DNA from: Paenibacillus flagellatus
Lineage (GTDB): Bacteria; Bacillota; Bacilli; Paenibacillales; NBRC-103111
NCBI RefSeq assembly: GCF_003217775.1
Contig: NZ_QJVJ01000005.1
Coordinates: 388,207 to 452,206, forward strand
Direction: 5' to 3'
DNA length: 64,000 bases
Shown here: piece after piece, positions 1 to 8,789 of the stretch
Layout: each line of letters starts with the position of its first letter
Numbering within the stretch: position 1 is the first letter of the stretch
The notes under the pieces: generated by a model
What the model was told of the DNA's origin: nothing
The model's input: only the letters and a program-made list of their open reading frames with translations
The model's database searches: none
Position numbers and translations under genes: made by a program

Positions 1-1054
1 CGGAAGGCTGGCTTCCGAACGGACGCAGGCCGGACGGCTTGTCGACGGACTCCGCCCCGCCGATTCCCGGAGCGCGACGCTGCGGCTGGACCGGGGCTGG
101 CTTGTGCTCGAAGCCGGTGGCGATAACCGTTACGACGATTTCGTCGGTCAGCTTCTCGTCGATGCCCGCGCCGAAAATCATGTTCACTTCCGGATCCGAG
201 GCGGAAGCGACGATGTCGGCCGCTTCGTTCACTTCGTACAGGCTCAAGTTGACGCCGCCGGTGATGTTCATCAATACGCCGCGCGCGCCGTCGATCGACG
301 TTTCGAGCAGCGGGCTCATGATCGCCTTTTTGGCCGCTTCGGCCGCGCGATTCTCGCCCGTCGCCACACCGATCCCCATCAGCGCGGATCCGCGCTCGGT
401 CATGATCGTCTTCACATCGGCGAAGTCGAGGTTGATGAGTCCTGGTACCGCGATCAGGTCGGAAATCCCTTTGACGCCTTGGTGAAGGACATTGTCCGCT
501 TGGCGGAAAGCTTCGAGCATCGGCGTTTTCTTATCGATGATCTCGAGCAGCCGGTCGTTCGGAATGACGATCAGCGTATCCACTTTTTCTTTGAATGCCA
601 TAATGCCTTGCTCGGCTTGTGCGGCCCGCTTCCGGCCTTCGAACGTGAACGGCCGCGTAACAACGCCTACGGTCAGCGCGCCGCACTCCTTCGCGATCTC
701 CGCGATGACCGGAGCCGCGCCCGTACCCGTACCGCCGCCCATGCCCGCCGTGACGAACACCATATCGGCGCCGCGTAGCGCGTTGACGATCGTTTCGCGC
801 GACTCTTCCGCCGCTTTTTTGCCTACCTCGGGATTGGCCCCCGCACCCAAGCCGCGGGTCAGCTTTTCGCCCAGTTGAAGCTTCGTTTCCGACTTGGCCG
901 TTTGGAGCGCTTGCGCGTCCGTATTCGCGGTAATGAATTCGACGCCCTTCAGGCCGAATTCGATCATTCGATTCACTGCGTTGCTTCCGCCGCCGCCGAC
1001 GCCGATGACTTTAATTCGCGCCAACGATTCGTTTTCCAGATCGATTTCAAACAT
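1..1054 (-). CDS. ftsZ: Cell division protein FtsZ, 3' end cut by window edge
   Basis: FtsZ is the tubulin-like GTPase that polymerises into the cytoplasmic Z-ring at mid-cell. About 351 codons are visible. They include the N-terminal glycine loop (VGGGGSNAV, about residues 19-27), the tubulin signature GGGTGTG at about 106-112 and the T7-loop segment NLDFADV near 205. Only the variable linker and C-terminal tail lie outside the window. The ATG is preceded by GGGAGG at a normal distance. It is the last visible gene of the cluster, 87 bases after ftsA, with a small hairpin between them. Confidence 0.97.
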   Translation of the reverse strand, partial: MFEIDLENESLARIKVIGVGGGGSNAVNRMIEFGLKGVEFITANTDAQALQTAKSETKLQLGEKLTRGLGAGANPEVGKKAAEESRETIVNALRGADMVFVTAGMGGGTGTGAAPVIAEIAKECGALTVGVVTRPFTFEGRKRAAQAEQGIMAFKEKVDTLIVIPNDRLLEIIDKKTPMLEAFRQADNVLHQGVKGISDLIAVPGLINLDFADVKTIMTERGSALMGIGVATGENRAAEAAKKAIMSPLLETSIDGARGVLMNITGGVNLSLYEVNEAADIVASASDPEVNMIFGAGIDEKLTDEIVVTVIATGFEHKPAPVQPQRRAPGIGGAESVDKPSGLRPFGSQPS

Positions 1055-1105
1055 ACAAATAATATCCTCCCTCAATTGCTTGTGTTCGTTGCCGCGAGAG
1101 CTCGG

Positions 1106-1124
1106 GGCTTTGCACAGCAAAGCC
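1106..1124 (-). other. Small hairpin in the ftsA-ftsZ intergenic region
   Basis: The arms GGCTTTGC and GCAAAGCC are perfect inverted repeats around a 3-base loop. There is no T-run on the minus side, so this is unlikely to be a terminator. A role in mRNA processing or in setting the FtsA:FtsZ ratio is possible but only inferred. Confidence 0.4.
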
Positions 1125-1141
1125 GGCTTCGAAAGCGCAAT

Positions 1142-2386
1142 CTAAATGAATTCGCTCAAATAATTTTTGATCCGTTCGAACAGTCCGGGTTTGTTTTCCT
1201 TCGAGGCCGATTTCTTGCTCGCCGCCGGAAGCTTTTTGACGGTCGTGCTCGTCCGTTGACGGGCGAACTTGGAGACGTAGTGGATGATGCCGACGCCGCT
1301 CGTATAGGCCGGGTCGCGTACGCCGACGAAGTCGGGAACGGCCATCCGGACCGAATTCTCGAGCTCGGCTTGCGCGATCTCGAGCATCCCCGGCATCGAC
1401 ACGGCGCCGCCGGTCAGCACGTAGCCGCCGGCCGCTTCGGCGTACCCGAGACGGGCCGCTTCCGCGCGGATGAGCTGGAAAATCTCCTGAACCCTCGGCT
1501 CGATAATATGGGCCAAATCGATCTGGGAAAATTCCTTGTCGACGTTGCTTCCGATCCGGTTCACCTTGAACACTTGATCGGCGGCCGCGTCCTCGACGAC
1601 GGCGCAGCCGAACTTCAGCTTGATCTTCTCCGCGATGTCGAGCTGCGTACGGAGACCGATCGAAATATCGTTCGTAATGTATTCGCCGCCGATCGGCAGC
1701 GTGGACGTTGCGGTCAAGCTGCCTTCCTCGAACACGGCGAGCGTAATCGCGCCGGCGCCGATATCGACGAGCACCGTTCCGACCGTCTTCTCGTCCTTCG
1801 ACAGGCAAAGCTGGCCCGCGGCCAGCGACATGAGCACGACGCCGGACACGCGCAAGCCCGATTTCTCGACACAGCGCAGCAAATTATGTATGGACGTCTT
1901 CGTGCCGGTAATGATCGTCGCTTCCACTTCGAGGCGGACGCCGATCATCCCTCTCGGGTCCTGGATGCCCTCGAGACCGTCGACGACGTACTGCTTCGGC
2001 ACGACGCCGATAATTTCCCGCTCCGGCGGCAGGGCGATCACTTTCGCGGCCTGCAGGACGCGCTCGATGTCCTCCTCGCCGATTTCCCGATCCTCGTTCG
2101 ATACGGCCACGACGCCGTGGCTCGATTGCAACGCGATATGATTACCGGCTATGCCGACGTATACTTCCGCAATTTGAATGCCTACCATCCGCTCGGCATG
2201 ATCGATCGCACTCCGGATCGACTGCACGGTCTGATCGATGTCTACGATGGCTCCCTTACGAATCCCTTCGGAATCGGCGGAGCCGACCCCGACTATATGA
2301 ATGGCGCCGTTGTTCAATTCGCCGATAATCGCTCGCACTTTGGACGTACCGATGTCCAGACTCACAATGATGTCATTGCTGCTCAA
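1142..2386 (-). CDS. ftsA: Cell division protein FtsA
   Basis: FtsA is an actin-family ATPase that tethers FtsZ polymers to the membrane and recruits later divisome proteins. The 414-residue product starts with the ATP phosphate-1 loop (SLDIGTSKV, about 9-17) and carries the nucleotide-binding stretch VLTGGAVSMPG near 320. It ends in a short amphipathic helix (GLFERIKNYLSEFI), the usual membrane-targeting sequence. The start is TTG, placed downstream of GGGAGGT. FtsZ follows directly, the classic ftsA-ftsZ pair. A 289-base gap with a terminator separates it from divIB, so ftsAZ probably has its own promoter. I could not identify that promoter convincingly. Confidence 0.96.
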   Translation of the reverse strand: MSSNDIIVSLDIGTSKVRAIIGELNNGAIHIVGVGSADSEGIRKGAIVDIDQTVQSIRSAIDHAERMVGIQIAEVYVGIAGNHIALQSSHGVVAVSNEDREIGEEDIERVLQAAKVIALPPEREIIGVVPKQYVVDGLEGIQDPRGMIGVRLEVEATIITGTKTSIHNLLRCVEKSGLRVSGVVLMSLAAGQLCLSKDEKTVGTVLVDIGAGAITLAVFEEGSLTATSTLPIGGEYITNDISIGLRTQLDIAEKIKLKFGCAVVEDAAADQVFKVNRIGSNVDKEFSQIDLAHIIEPRVQEIFQLIRAEAARLGYAEAAGGYVLTGGAVSMPGMLEIAQAELENSVRMAVPDFVGVRDPAYTSGVGIIHYVSKFARQRTSTTVKKLPAASKKSASKENKPGLFERIKNYLSEFI

Positions 2387-2632
2387 CCCGTGGCACCTCC
2401 CGCATTTCGTTTCAAATTGGCAGTCTTGCGAAAAACACTTCTGTACTTATTCCACACGGCTCGGGGTTTCCCTCTTTTTTCAACAATTTTTTATGTTTTT
2501 TTAACGGCATCAAATATTACCAATTTCGCATCGGCCGCTCCATAAGCTCGCACGACCCCATAATTACGATTCTACCATTTTTTAATAGGGTTGAGTAGTC
2601 TATTTTTAAGGGGCCGTAAACGGCGGCGAAAC

Positions 2633-2661
2633 GAAAAAGAGGCGATGAAGTCGCCCCTTTT
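2633..2661 (-). terminator. Terminator after divIB
   Basis: On the minus strand a 10-bp stem (one G-U pair) around a 5-base loop is followed by TTTTT. It lies 14 bases beyond the divIB stop. The rest of the 2387-2675 gap is AT-rich, contains no gene, and presumably carries an ftsAZ promoter. Confidence 0.7.
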
Positions 2662-2675
2662 GCATAACATTCGGA

Positions 2676-3521
2676 TCAGTTCGCGTTTTTTTGGGTATCT
2701 TTGGCGTCCGTTTTCGTGCCGTCGGTTTTCGAGCCGTTCGATTTGGAGTCCGATCCGTTCGGCACGTTTTTCTTCGGGTCGTAATACATCTCGAACGGAA
2801 TGAACGTATTCGCCTCCAGCAATTCGAGAACGCCGGAATCGACCTTTTGCTCGTCCATCATCTGCATCATTTCTTCCAGGTATTTGATTTTATCCGGCAA
2901 ATACTTGACCGTCGTATACACTTCGAACTGGGAACGCGTATACATTTTGATTTTATCCTCGTACACGTTCGTCGGCGACGGCTTGATCTCCGATATTTCC
3001 GCGAGCAGGTTGTCCGGGATGCGACGGAGCGCCTCACACAGCTGCGTCTTCCACGGATCGTCGTCGCGCCAGCCGGACAAGATGGGCTTGTCCGTAACAA
3101 GACTCGCGTCTTTGGCCGGGATGGCCAGCCCGTTGGCGAGCAGCAGCTCCCTTCCGCCCGACGCGTTCACTTGGAAGGCGACTTGAGGGTATTCGCTCAC
3201 CTCGATCTTGAGCAGCCCGGGAAACTTTTTGCGGACGATTACGCCCTCGACGGCCGGCAGCTGCCGGATCCGTTCTTCCACGGAGGCCGAACGGAAGCCG
3301 AAAAAATTGTCCCCGACGACGACGCCCGACGCTTGTCCGATCTCCTCCGGCGCAAGCGCCGACTGGCCCGTAATTTCGATCCGCGCGATTTCGCTCAGGG
3401 ACGAGCGGAAGAACAAGACGGCAAGCAGCGTTATGAAAAGGAGCAGCAAGAAGAAAAGCAGCTTGCGGCTGCTGCGGCTTCTCTTTTTCTCTTCCCGGAG
3501 CACGGGCATTCTTTCCTGCAA
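2676..3521 (-). CDS. divIB: Cell division protein DivIB/FtsQ
   Basis: DivIB is a bitopic divisome protein that forms a complex with FtsL and DivIC and helps control septal peptidoglycan synthesis. The 281-residue product has a basic cytoplasmic N-terminus (EEKKRSRSSRK), one transmembrane helix at about 21-42, and an extracellular POTRA domain (from about 46, IARIEITGQSALAPEEIG). A beta domain and a lysine/asparagine-rich tail follow. The start is TTG, with GGAGGT at optimal spacing; the ATG four codons later has no better site. It sits between murA and ftsA as in other dcw clusters and is followed by a terminator. Confidence 0.93.
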   Translation of the reverse strand: MQERMPVLREEKKRSRSSRKLLFFLLLLFITLLAVLFFRSSLSEIARIEITGQSALAPEEIGQASGVVVGDNFFGFRSASVEERIRQLPAVEGVIVRKKFPGLLKIEVSEYPQVAFQVNASGGRELLLANGLAIPAKDASLVTDKPILSGWRDDDPWKTQLCEALRRIPDNLLAEISEIKPSPTNVYEDKIKMYTRSQFEVYTTVKYLPDKIKYLEEMMQMMDEQKVDSGVLELLEANTFIPFEMYYDPKKNVPNGSDSKSNGSKTDGTKTDAKDTQKNAN

Positions 3522-3617
3522 AGCGACTACCTCCGATCGTAAAACGGGACGAACACAAAACGCCCTTCATCCCCTTCCGGTTCGAGAAGGGGACCTGCAG
3601 GCGATTATGAGATTGTG

Positions 3618-4895
3618 TCACGGAACTTTCAGTTGTCGCGCATGGCTGAATCGTTCGATCCGCGCCCCGAGCCTCGCGAACATCCGCTCGATCCGGTCGT
3701 AGCCGCGGTCGATATGGTGAATCTGCTCCACGACCGTCGTACCGGCGGCGGCCAGACCCGCGATGACGAGCGCGGCGCCCGCGCGCAGATCGGTCGCTTC
3801 GACCGTCGCGCCGTACAGCCGTGGAACGCCCCGTACGAAGGCGCTGTTGAAGCCGACGCGGATGTCGGCACCCATGCGGCACAGTTCGTCGACGTGCTTG
3901 AACCGCCCTTCGAACACCGTCTCCTTGATGACGCTCACGCCGTCGGCGAGCGACAGCAGCACCATCATCTGGGCTTGCAGATCGGTCGGGAACGACGGGT
4001 GCGGCGAGGTGACGATCCGTTCGACGGCTCTCGGCCGCGTCGGACAGCTCACCTGTATTATATCATCGTCGACGGCGATTTGAACACCCGCCCGCTTCAA
4101 GGCGTGGATGACGGAAGTGAGATGGGCCGGACAGACGTTTTCCAAAGTCACGTCGCCTTTCGTCGCGGCCGCGGCCACCATGACCGTGCCCGCCACGATC
4201 CGATCCGGGATGATGCGGTAGGCGCGCGGCGCCAGACGGGAGACCCCCTCGATCGTAATCGTATCGGTACCCGCGCCGATCATCTTCGCGCCCATCGCGT
4301 TCAAGAAGTTTTGCAAATCTTGAATTTCCGGCTCGCGCGCCGCGTTCGATATCGTCGTGACGCCTTCCGCGAGCGCCGCGGCCATCATGATGTTTTCCGT
4401 CGCCCCGACGCTCGGGAAATCGAGCGTAATGTCCGCCCCGACAAGCTTGTCGGCGCGGCACGAAATCGTGTTGCCCGACTCGTGGATCGTCGCTCCGAGC
4501 GCCTGAAGTCCTTTCAAATGCAAATCGATCTTGCGTTCCCCGATCGCGCAGCCCCCGGGCTGATACACCTGCACATGCCCGAAGCGGGCGAGCAGCGGTC
4601 CCATCAGGAAAATGGACGACCGCATCTGGCGCATCAGCTCCTCGGGAATATGAGACGAATGGGCCGACGACGTTTCCAGCGACACGACGTCGTCCTTCAG
4701 CTCCGCCTTGCAGCCGAGCGCGCGCAAAATGTGCAGCATGACGTGAATATCGAGCAGATCCGGCACGTTCCCGATCCGATGAACGCCTTCGACCATCGTG
4801 CTTGCCGCCAATATCGGCAGCGCGGCGTTTTTGGCGCCGTGAATCCGGACAGTGCCGGACAAGGGTTTCCCGCCTTCGATAACCAGCTTCTCCAA
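3618..4895 (-). CDS. murA: UDP-N-acetylglucosamine 1-carboxyvinyltransferase MurA
   Basis: MurA catalyses the first committed step of peptidoglycan synthesis, transfer of enolpyruvate from PEP to UDP-GlcNAc. The 425-residue product has the invariant KN pair at 22-23 (HGAKNAALP). The catalytic-loop cysteine lies in PGGCAIGERK near 117, which is the fosfomycin-target cysteine. Length is normal for the family. The start is TTG, seven bases after GGGAGGG. The same reading frame stays open far upstream, but that part overlaps murB in another frame and is not MurA. In B. subtilis murAA lies outside the dcw cluster, so its place between murB and divIB is notable. Confidence 0.96.
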   Translation of the reverse strand: MEKLVIEGGKPLSGTVRIHGAKNAALPILAASTMVEGVHRIGNVPDLLDIHVMLHILRALGCKAELKDDVVSLETSSAHSSHIPEELMRQMRSSIFLMGPLLARFGHVQVYQPGGCAIGERKIDLHLKGLQALGATIHESGNTISCRADKLVGADITLDFPSVGATENIMMAAALAEGVTTISNAAREPEIQDLQNFLNAMGAKMIGAGTDTITIEGVSRLAPRAYRIIPDRIVAGTVMVAAAATKGDVTLENVCPAHLTSVIHALKRAGVQIAVDDDIIQVSCPTRPRAVERIVTSPHPSFPTDLQAQMMVLLSLADGVSVIKETVFEGRFKHVDELCRMGADIRVGFNSAFVRGVPRLYGATVEATDLRAGAALVIAGLAAAGTTVVEQIHHIDRGYDRIERMFARLGARIERFSHARQLKVP

Positions 4896-4948
4896 TGTAA
4901 TACCCTCCCGAAAGCCTGCATGGCGCCGGGAACCGGAGCGTTCGCCGT

Positions 4949-5890
4949 TTACCGTTCGCCTACGACCAGCACCTCGGGCACGAGCGAGACGCCGAACTTG
5001 TCGGATACGGTGCCGCGAATATGATCCATCAATCGCAACACGTCCTCGGCCGTCGCGCCTCCGGTGTTGATGATGAAATTGGCGTGCTGCGGCGACACTT
5101 CCGCACCGCCGACCCGGTATCCTTTCAAGCCGGCTTCCTCGATCAGCTTCGCCGCGTGGTGACCGTCCGGGTTGCGGAACGTGCTGCCGGCGCACGGCAG
5201 CTGAAGCGGCTGCGTTTTGAGACGTCGGTCTTTGTACGACGCCATCGCGGCGGCGATTTCTTTGCGGTCGCCGCGCTTCAGCTGGAGCACGGCTTCCGTT
5301 ACGATGCCGGGCCGCTCGTGAAGCAGCGAGTGCCGGTAAGCGAACTTCATTTCGTCGTTGCTCAGGCGTACCGTTTCTCCGGTTTCCAGCACAATTTCGG
5401 CTTCTTTGAGAATACGTGACATATCCGAACCGTGAGCCCCCGCGTTCATGTAGACGGCTCCCCCGACCGTGCCGGGTATGCCCGAGGCGAACTCGAGACC
5501 GGTCAACCCTTCTTTGCCGGCCCTGACGGAGAGCGGAATAAGCGAAACCGCCGCTCCGGCCGTCACGACGTCGCCGTCGAATTCGACTTTGTCGAGCTCT
5601 CTGCCGAGCTTGCCGCCGGATCCCCGGGCGCCTTTGTCGGAAAGCAGCAGTACGACGCCGCGGATGCCTCCGTCGGACACGAGCATGTTGGAGCCGCGCC
5701 CGATCGTCGTAAACGGCGTGCCGTGACGATGCAGCAGACGGACCGTCTCCGCGAGCTTCGCCTTTCCGCTCGGAACGACGAGGACGTCCGCGGGTCCGCC
5801 GATTTTCCACGTCGTGTACTCGGCGAGCGGTTCGTCGAGAAGAACGTCGCCGACTTCGGCGGCCTGCAAATCTTGAATGAGCTGACGCAT
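4949..5890 (-). CDS. murB: UDP-N-acetylenolpyruvoylglucosamine reductase MurB
   Basis: MurB is an FAD enzyme that reduces the MurA product to UDP-MurNAc with NADPH. The 313-residue product shows the FAD-binding stretch TTIGRGSNMLVSDGG, the type II loop (AYRHSLLHERP), the catalytic serine segment PCAGSTFRNP and the C-terminal motif VSPQHANFIIN. The ATG at 5890 follows GAAGGAGG by ten bases; in-frame ATG codons further upstream lack such a site. A 260-base gap separates it from murG. Confidence 0.95.
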   Translation of the reverse strand: MRQLIQDLQAAEVGDVLLDEPLAEYTTWKIGGPADVLVVPSGKAKLAETVRLLHRHGTPFTTIGRGSNMLVSDGGIRGVVLLLSDKGARGSGGKLGRELDKVEFDGDVVTAGAAVSLIPLSVRAGKEGLTGLEFASGIPGTVGGAVYMNAGAHGSDMSRILKEAEIVLETGETVRLSNDEMKFAYRHSLLHERPGIVTEAVLQLKRGDRKEIAAAMASYKDRRLKTQPLQLPCAGSTFRNPDGHHAAKLIEEAGLKGYRVGGAEVSPQHANFIINTGGATAEDVLRLMDHIRGTVSDKFGVSLVPEVLVVGER

Positions 5891-6150
5891 GGGGAAGCAA
5901 CCTCCTTCACGAAACATCGGGGACTGGATGACCGGACGCCGCAGGCGCCTGCAGACGCGATCGACGTCCGGAAAGTCCGAACACTTGAGAAAAACGGCCA
6001 TTTTTCCGCATGGTGCAGGAGCGGTATCCCGGTGTCTGTCACGGTTATAGTGTATAGTATGTTAGCCGCCCCGATGTGTGACAAACGCCTATACGGACAG
6101 CCTCTCCCGCCTATCGATGCGGCGGCGGGCCCCTTGTGCCGGCAGCGGTT

Positions 6151-7218
6151 TCAGCGCCGGGCCGAACGTTCGATCAGCCCGACGATGCGGGCGATGCTGT
6201 CTTGATTCGAATGGCTCTTCATCCGCTCCACGTAGCGGTCGCGTTCGTCGTACAGCCGGAAGACGGCTTCCGCGAGCGTACCCGCGGTCATCCGTTCCTC
6301 CTCCAGCACTTCGCCGTACCCTTGGGAGCGGAACGACTCCGCGTTCAAAATTTGGTCGCCGCGCGATGCGTTCCTCGATAGCGGGACGAGCAGCATCGGC
6401 TTGCGCAGCGACAAAAACTCGAAAATCGACGTCGAGCCCGAACGGGAGACGACGACGTCCGCCATCGCGAGCAAATCGGGCAGCCCGCCCGTCACGTACT
6501 CGAACTGGCGGTAGCCGCGCTTACCGTCGAACGCCGGGTCGAGATTGCCTTTGCCGCAAATGTGCGCGATCTGGAACTTTTCGAGCAGCCGGTCCAATCC
6601 GCCGCGCAGCGCTTCATTGATCGCGCGCGAGCCGAGACTGCCGCCCATGACGAACAGGATCGGCTTCTGCCGATGGAAATCGCAGACGGCCAGTCCTTTC
6701 AGCGCGTTGCCGCGAAGCACTTCGTCGCGGATCGGCAGTCCGGTCCATTCCGCCTTGCCGCCGGCCAGATGGCGGATCGTCTCCGGGAACGTGACGCACA
6801 CCTTCGTCGCGAACGGGATCGACAGCTTGTTCGCCAGCCCCGGGGTCATGTCCGATTCGTGGATCAGAACCGGAATCCGGTTCATCCAAGCCGCGACGAC
6901 GACCGGAACGGACACGAAGCCGCCTTTGGAAAAGACGGCGTCCGGCTTCAGCTTGCGGATGATCCGGTAGGCGTCGTAGACGCCCTTCAACACTTTGAAC
7001 GGATCTTTGAAGTTTTTCAAATCGAAATAACGGCGAAGCTTGCCCGAGGAAATGGCGTGGAACGGAATGCCCGTCTCCCCGATGATCGATTTCTCGATGC
7101 CGTCCGCCGAGCCGATGTAGTCGACGGTCCAGCCTCGCTCCTTCAATCTGGCGATCAACGCCAGGTTGGGGGTTACGTGCCCCGCCGATCCGCCGCCGGT
7201 GAAGACGATCGATTTCAA
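6151..7218 (-). CDS. murG: Lipid II synthase MurG (GlcNAc transferase)
   Basis: MurG adds GlcNAc from UDP-GlcNAc to lipid I on the inner face of the membrane to make lipid II. The 355-residue GT28 protein has the N-terminal glycine loop [12 protein letters not shown] (about 7-18), the second glycine loop [12 protein letters not shown], and the UDP-GlcNAc-binding segment [11 protein letters not shown] in the C-terminal Rossmann domain. The start is TTG, just after GAGGTGA. It lies five bases from the ftsW stop, so the flippase/polymerase partner and MurG are translated from one message. Confidence 0.96.
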   Translation of the reverse strand: MKSIVFTGGGSAGHVTPNLALIARLKERGWTVDYIGSADGIEKSIIGETGIPFHAISSGKLRRYFDLKNFKDPFKVLKGVYDAYRIIRKLKPDAVFSKGGFVSVPVVVAAWMNRIPVLIHESDMTPGLANKLSIPFATKVCVTFPETIRHLAGGKAEWTGLPIRDEVLRGNALKGLAVCDFHRQKPILFVMGGSLGSRAINEALRGGLDRLLEKFQIAHICGKGNLDPAFDGKRGYRQFEYVTGGLPDLLAMADVVVSRSGSTSIFEFLSLRKPMLLVPLSRNASRGDQILNAESFRSQGYGEVLEEERMTAGTLAEAVFRLYDERDRYVERMKSHSNQDSIARIVGLIERSARR

Positions 7219-7223
7219 TGGGC

Positions 7224-8321
7224 TCACCTCGCATAGCGGGAAATGTTCAACAAGACGCCGATGGCCGTCAGCATGAGCGTCAACGACGAGCCGCCCGCGC
7301 TGATGAGCGGAAGCGTAATGCCGGTGACGGGGAACATGCCGATGACGACCCCGATATTGATGATGACCTGTACGGCGATCATGCCGACGATGCCGACCGC
7401 CAGCAGGCTGCCGAACGAGTCGGGAGCGGTGATCGCCGTCCGCATCCCTCTCCAGACGAGCAGGGCGAACAGCAGCAGGACGGTGGCCCCGCCGATAAAG
7501 CCGAGCTCCTCGGCGATGATGGAGAAAATAAAGTCCGTTTGCGGCTCCGGCAAGTAGCTGTACTTTTGCCGGCTCATGCCGAGGCCGAGACCGGCCAAGC
7601 CTCCGGGGCCGATCGCGTACAGCGATTGGATCGACTGGTAGCCCGCGCCGAGCGGATCCTGCCACGGGTCGAGAAAGGCGGTAATCCGCTTAAGCCGGTA
7701 AGGCGCCGCCGCGATCAGGCCGACGAAGCCGGCTACGCCGACGAGCGCCAAATAGCCCAGATGGGTCATCCGCGCGCCGGCCGTGAAAATGATCAGGAGC
7801 GACGCGCCGACGAGCACGGCGCCGGTCCCGAGGTCGGGCTGAAGCATGATCATGCCGAACGCCAGCCCCATGATGCCGAGCGGCGGCAGCAGGCCGGTCG
7901 TGAACCGGGTGATGCCCGATTGCTCCTCGGACAGCAGCTTCGACAAAAAGACGATCATGCCGAGCTTCATGAACTCGGACGGCTGAATGCCGAGCGAGCC
8001 GATGCCGAGCCAGCTGCGCGCCCCGCCGCGCACGACCCCGATGCCGGGGATGAGCACGATGACGAGCAGCGCGAAGCAGACGATCAAGCCGACCTTGGCG
8101 TACTTTTTCCATACCCAATAGTCGACGTTCATCGTCACGAACATGGCGGCTACGCCGAGCACGGCGAAGATGAGCTGCCGTTTCAAATAATAAAAGTAAT
8201 CGCCGTAGTCGTGGAAAGCGAGCACGGCGCTGGCGCTGTATACCATCACAACGCCGATCGTCAGCAATAGCAGGGTGGAGACGAGAATCCACGGATCGGG
8301 TGAAGAACGCATTTTCGACAT
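7224..8321 (-). CDS. ftsW: SEDS glycosyltransferase FtsW/SpoVE
   Basis: This is an integral membrane peptidoglycan polymerase of the SEDS family that works with a class B PBP. The 365-residue product has about ten membrane segments and the large extracellular loop with [21 protein letters not shown]. The region [19 protein letters not shown] is typical of the family. The ATG follows GGAGGT. In the matching place in B. subtilis the gene is spoVE, so a sporulation-cortex role is as likely as vegetative septation, and sequence alone does not decide. It is separated from murD by a 324-bp palindromic element. Confidence 0.93.
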   Translation of the reverse strand: MSKMRSSPDPWILVSTLLLLTIGVVMVYSASAVLAFHDYGDYFYYLKRQLIFAVLGVAAMFVTMNVDYWVWKKYAKVGLIVCFALLVIVLIPGIGVVRGGARSWLGIGSLGIQPSEFMKLGMIVFLSKLLSEEQSGITRFTTGLLPPLGIMGLAFGMIMLQPDLGTGAVLVGASLLIIFTAGARMTHLGYLALVGVAGFVGLIAAAPYRLKRITAFLDPWQDPLGAGYQSIQSLYAIGPGGLAGLGLGMSRQKYSYLPEPQTDFIFSIIAEELGFIGGATVLLLFALLVWRGMRTAITAPDSFGSLLAVGIVGMIAVQVIINIGVVIGMFPVTGITLPLISAGGSSLTLMLTAIGVLLNISRYAR

Positions 8322-8463
8322 CGCCGCATACCTCCATAGACGGGGGCGGTCGGCAGAGAGCGCTTAAAGGGTTGGACGGCGCCGTTCCGATGGGCGTCGC
8401 GTTTCCGAGCCTCGAAGCTTGAACCTTCGCAAGCGTTTTTTTCTCTACGACCTTCCCCACTCT

Positions 8464-8787
8464 AGGGCTTGTTTGCAGCGACGCCGCGGCCGGAGGCGAC
8501 GATTCGGGAATCGGTTCGCCATCTCTTGCGGGGGAAACATGAATCGGATCCCGAAACGCCGAAGGAGCGAACGGACACGACGGAAAGCTTGCGACCCGTC
8601 TTTGAAATCGCGTTCTTCCCTGCTTTTGCTCATTCAAGAGAACGCGATTTCAACCGAGGGTGGAGTGTGTCCGTCGCTCCTGACTTCACCGCTTCATCCG
8701 ATTCCCATGTTTCGTCCCGCAGGCGTTCCGCGAAGCGTTATCCCGATTGATCCGCGCTTCCGGCCGCAGCTGATGTAAACAAGCCCT
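8464..8787. repeat. 324-bp imperfect palindromic (fold-back) element
   Basis: The whole interval is an inverted repeat centred near 8626. The outer arms are perfect 11-mers, AGGGCTTGTTT (8464-8474) and its complement (8777-8787). Inside, matching blocks recur in mirrored order: a TCCGGCCGC-type block near each end, a CCCGCA/ATGTTTC/ATCCGATT group, a GGAGCG..GGACAC block and a perfect 15-bp pair at 8602-8616 and 8639-8653 around a 22-base centre. No credible protein is encoded. It begins two bases after the murD stop. It resembles a fold-back MITE or derived element; I see no clear target duplication. Confidence 0.8.
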
Positions 8788-8789
8788 TT

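Noticed and set aside
875..2545. A 556-codon open frame on the plus strand opposite ftsA and ftsZ
   Set aside because: It is antisense to two well-supported genes, has no family resemblance, is rich in Arg/Asp/His in the way shadow frames of GC-rich genes are, and has no ribosome site.
2387..2675. A sigma-H type promoter for ftsAZ
   Set aside because: A GTAGAAT element is present on the minus strand near 2575 but no matching AGGA-type -35 at the right distance; I could not support it.
3618..5900. A 760-codon minus-strand frame suggesting a MurA fusion
   Set aside because: Only the part from 4895 is MurA. The upstream part runs through murB in another frame, is arginine-rich nonsense, and a good TTG start with GGGAGGG exists at 4895.
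6151..7665. N-terminally extended MurG of 504 codons
   Set aside because: The extension overlaps ftsW in another frame. GAGGTGA followed by TTG at 7218 gives the normal MurG N-terminus.
8322..8463. Small open frames between ftsW and the palindromic element
   Set aside because: They have no ribosome site or recognisable sequence and extend into the palindrome, where mirrored sequence produces frames by chance.
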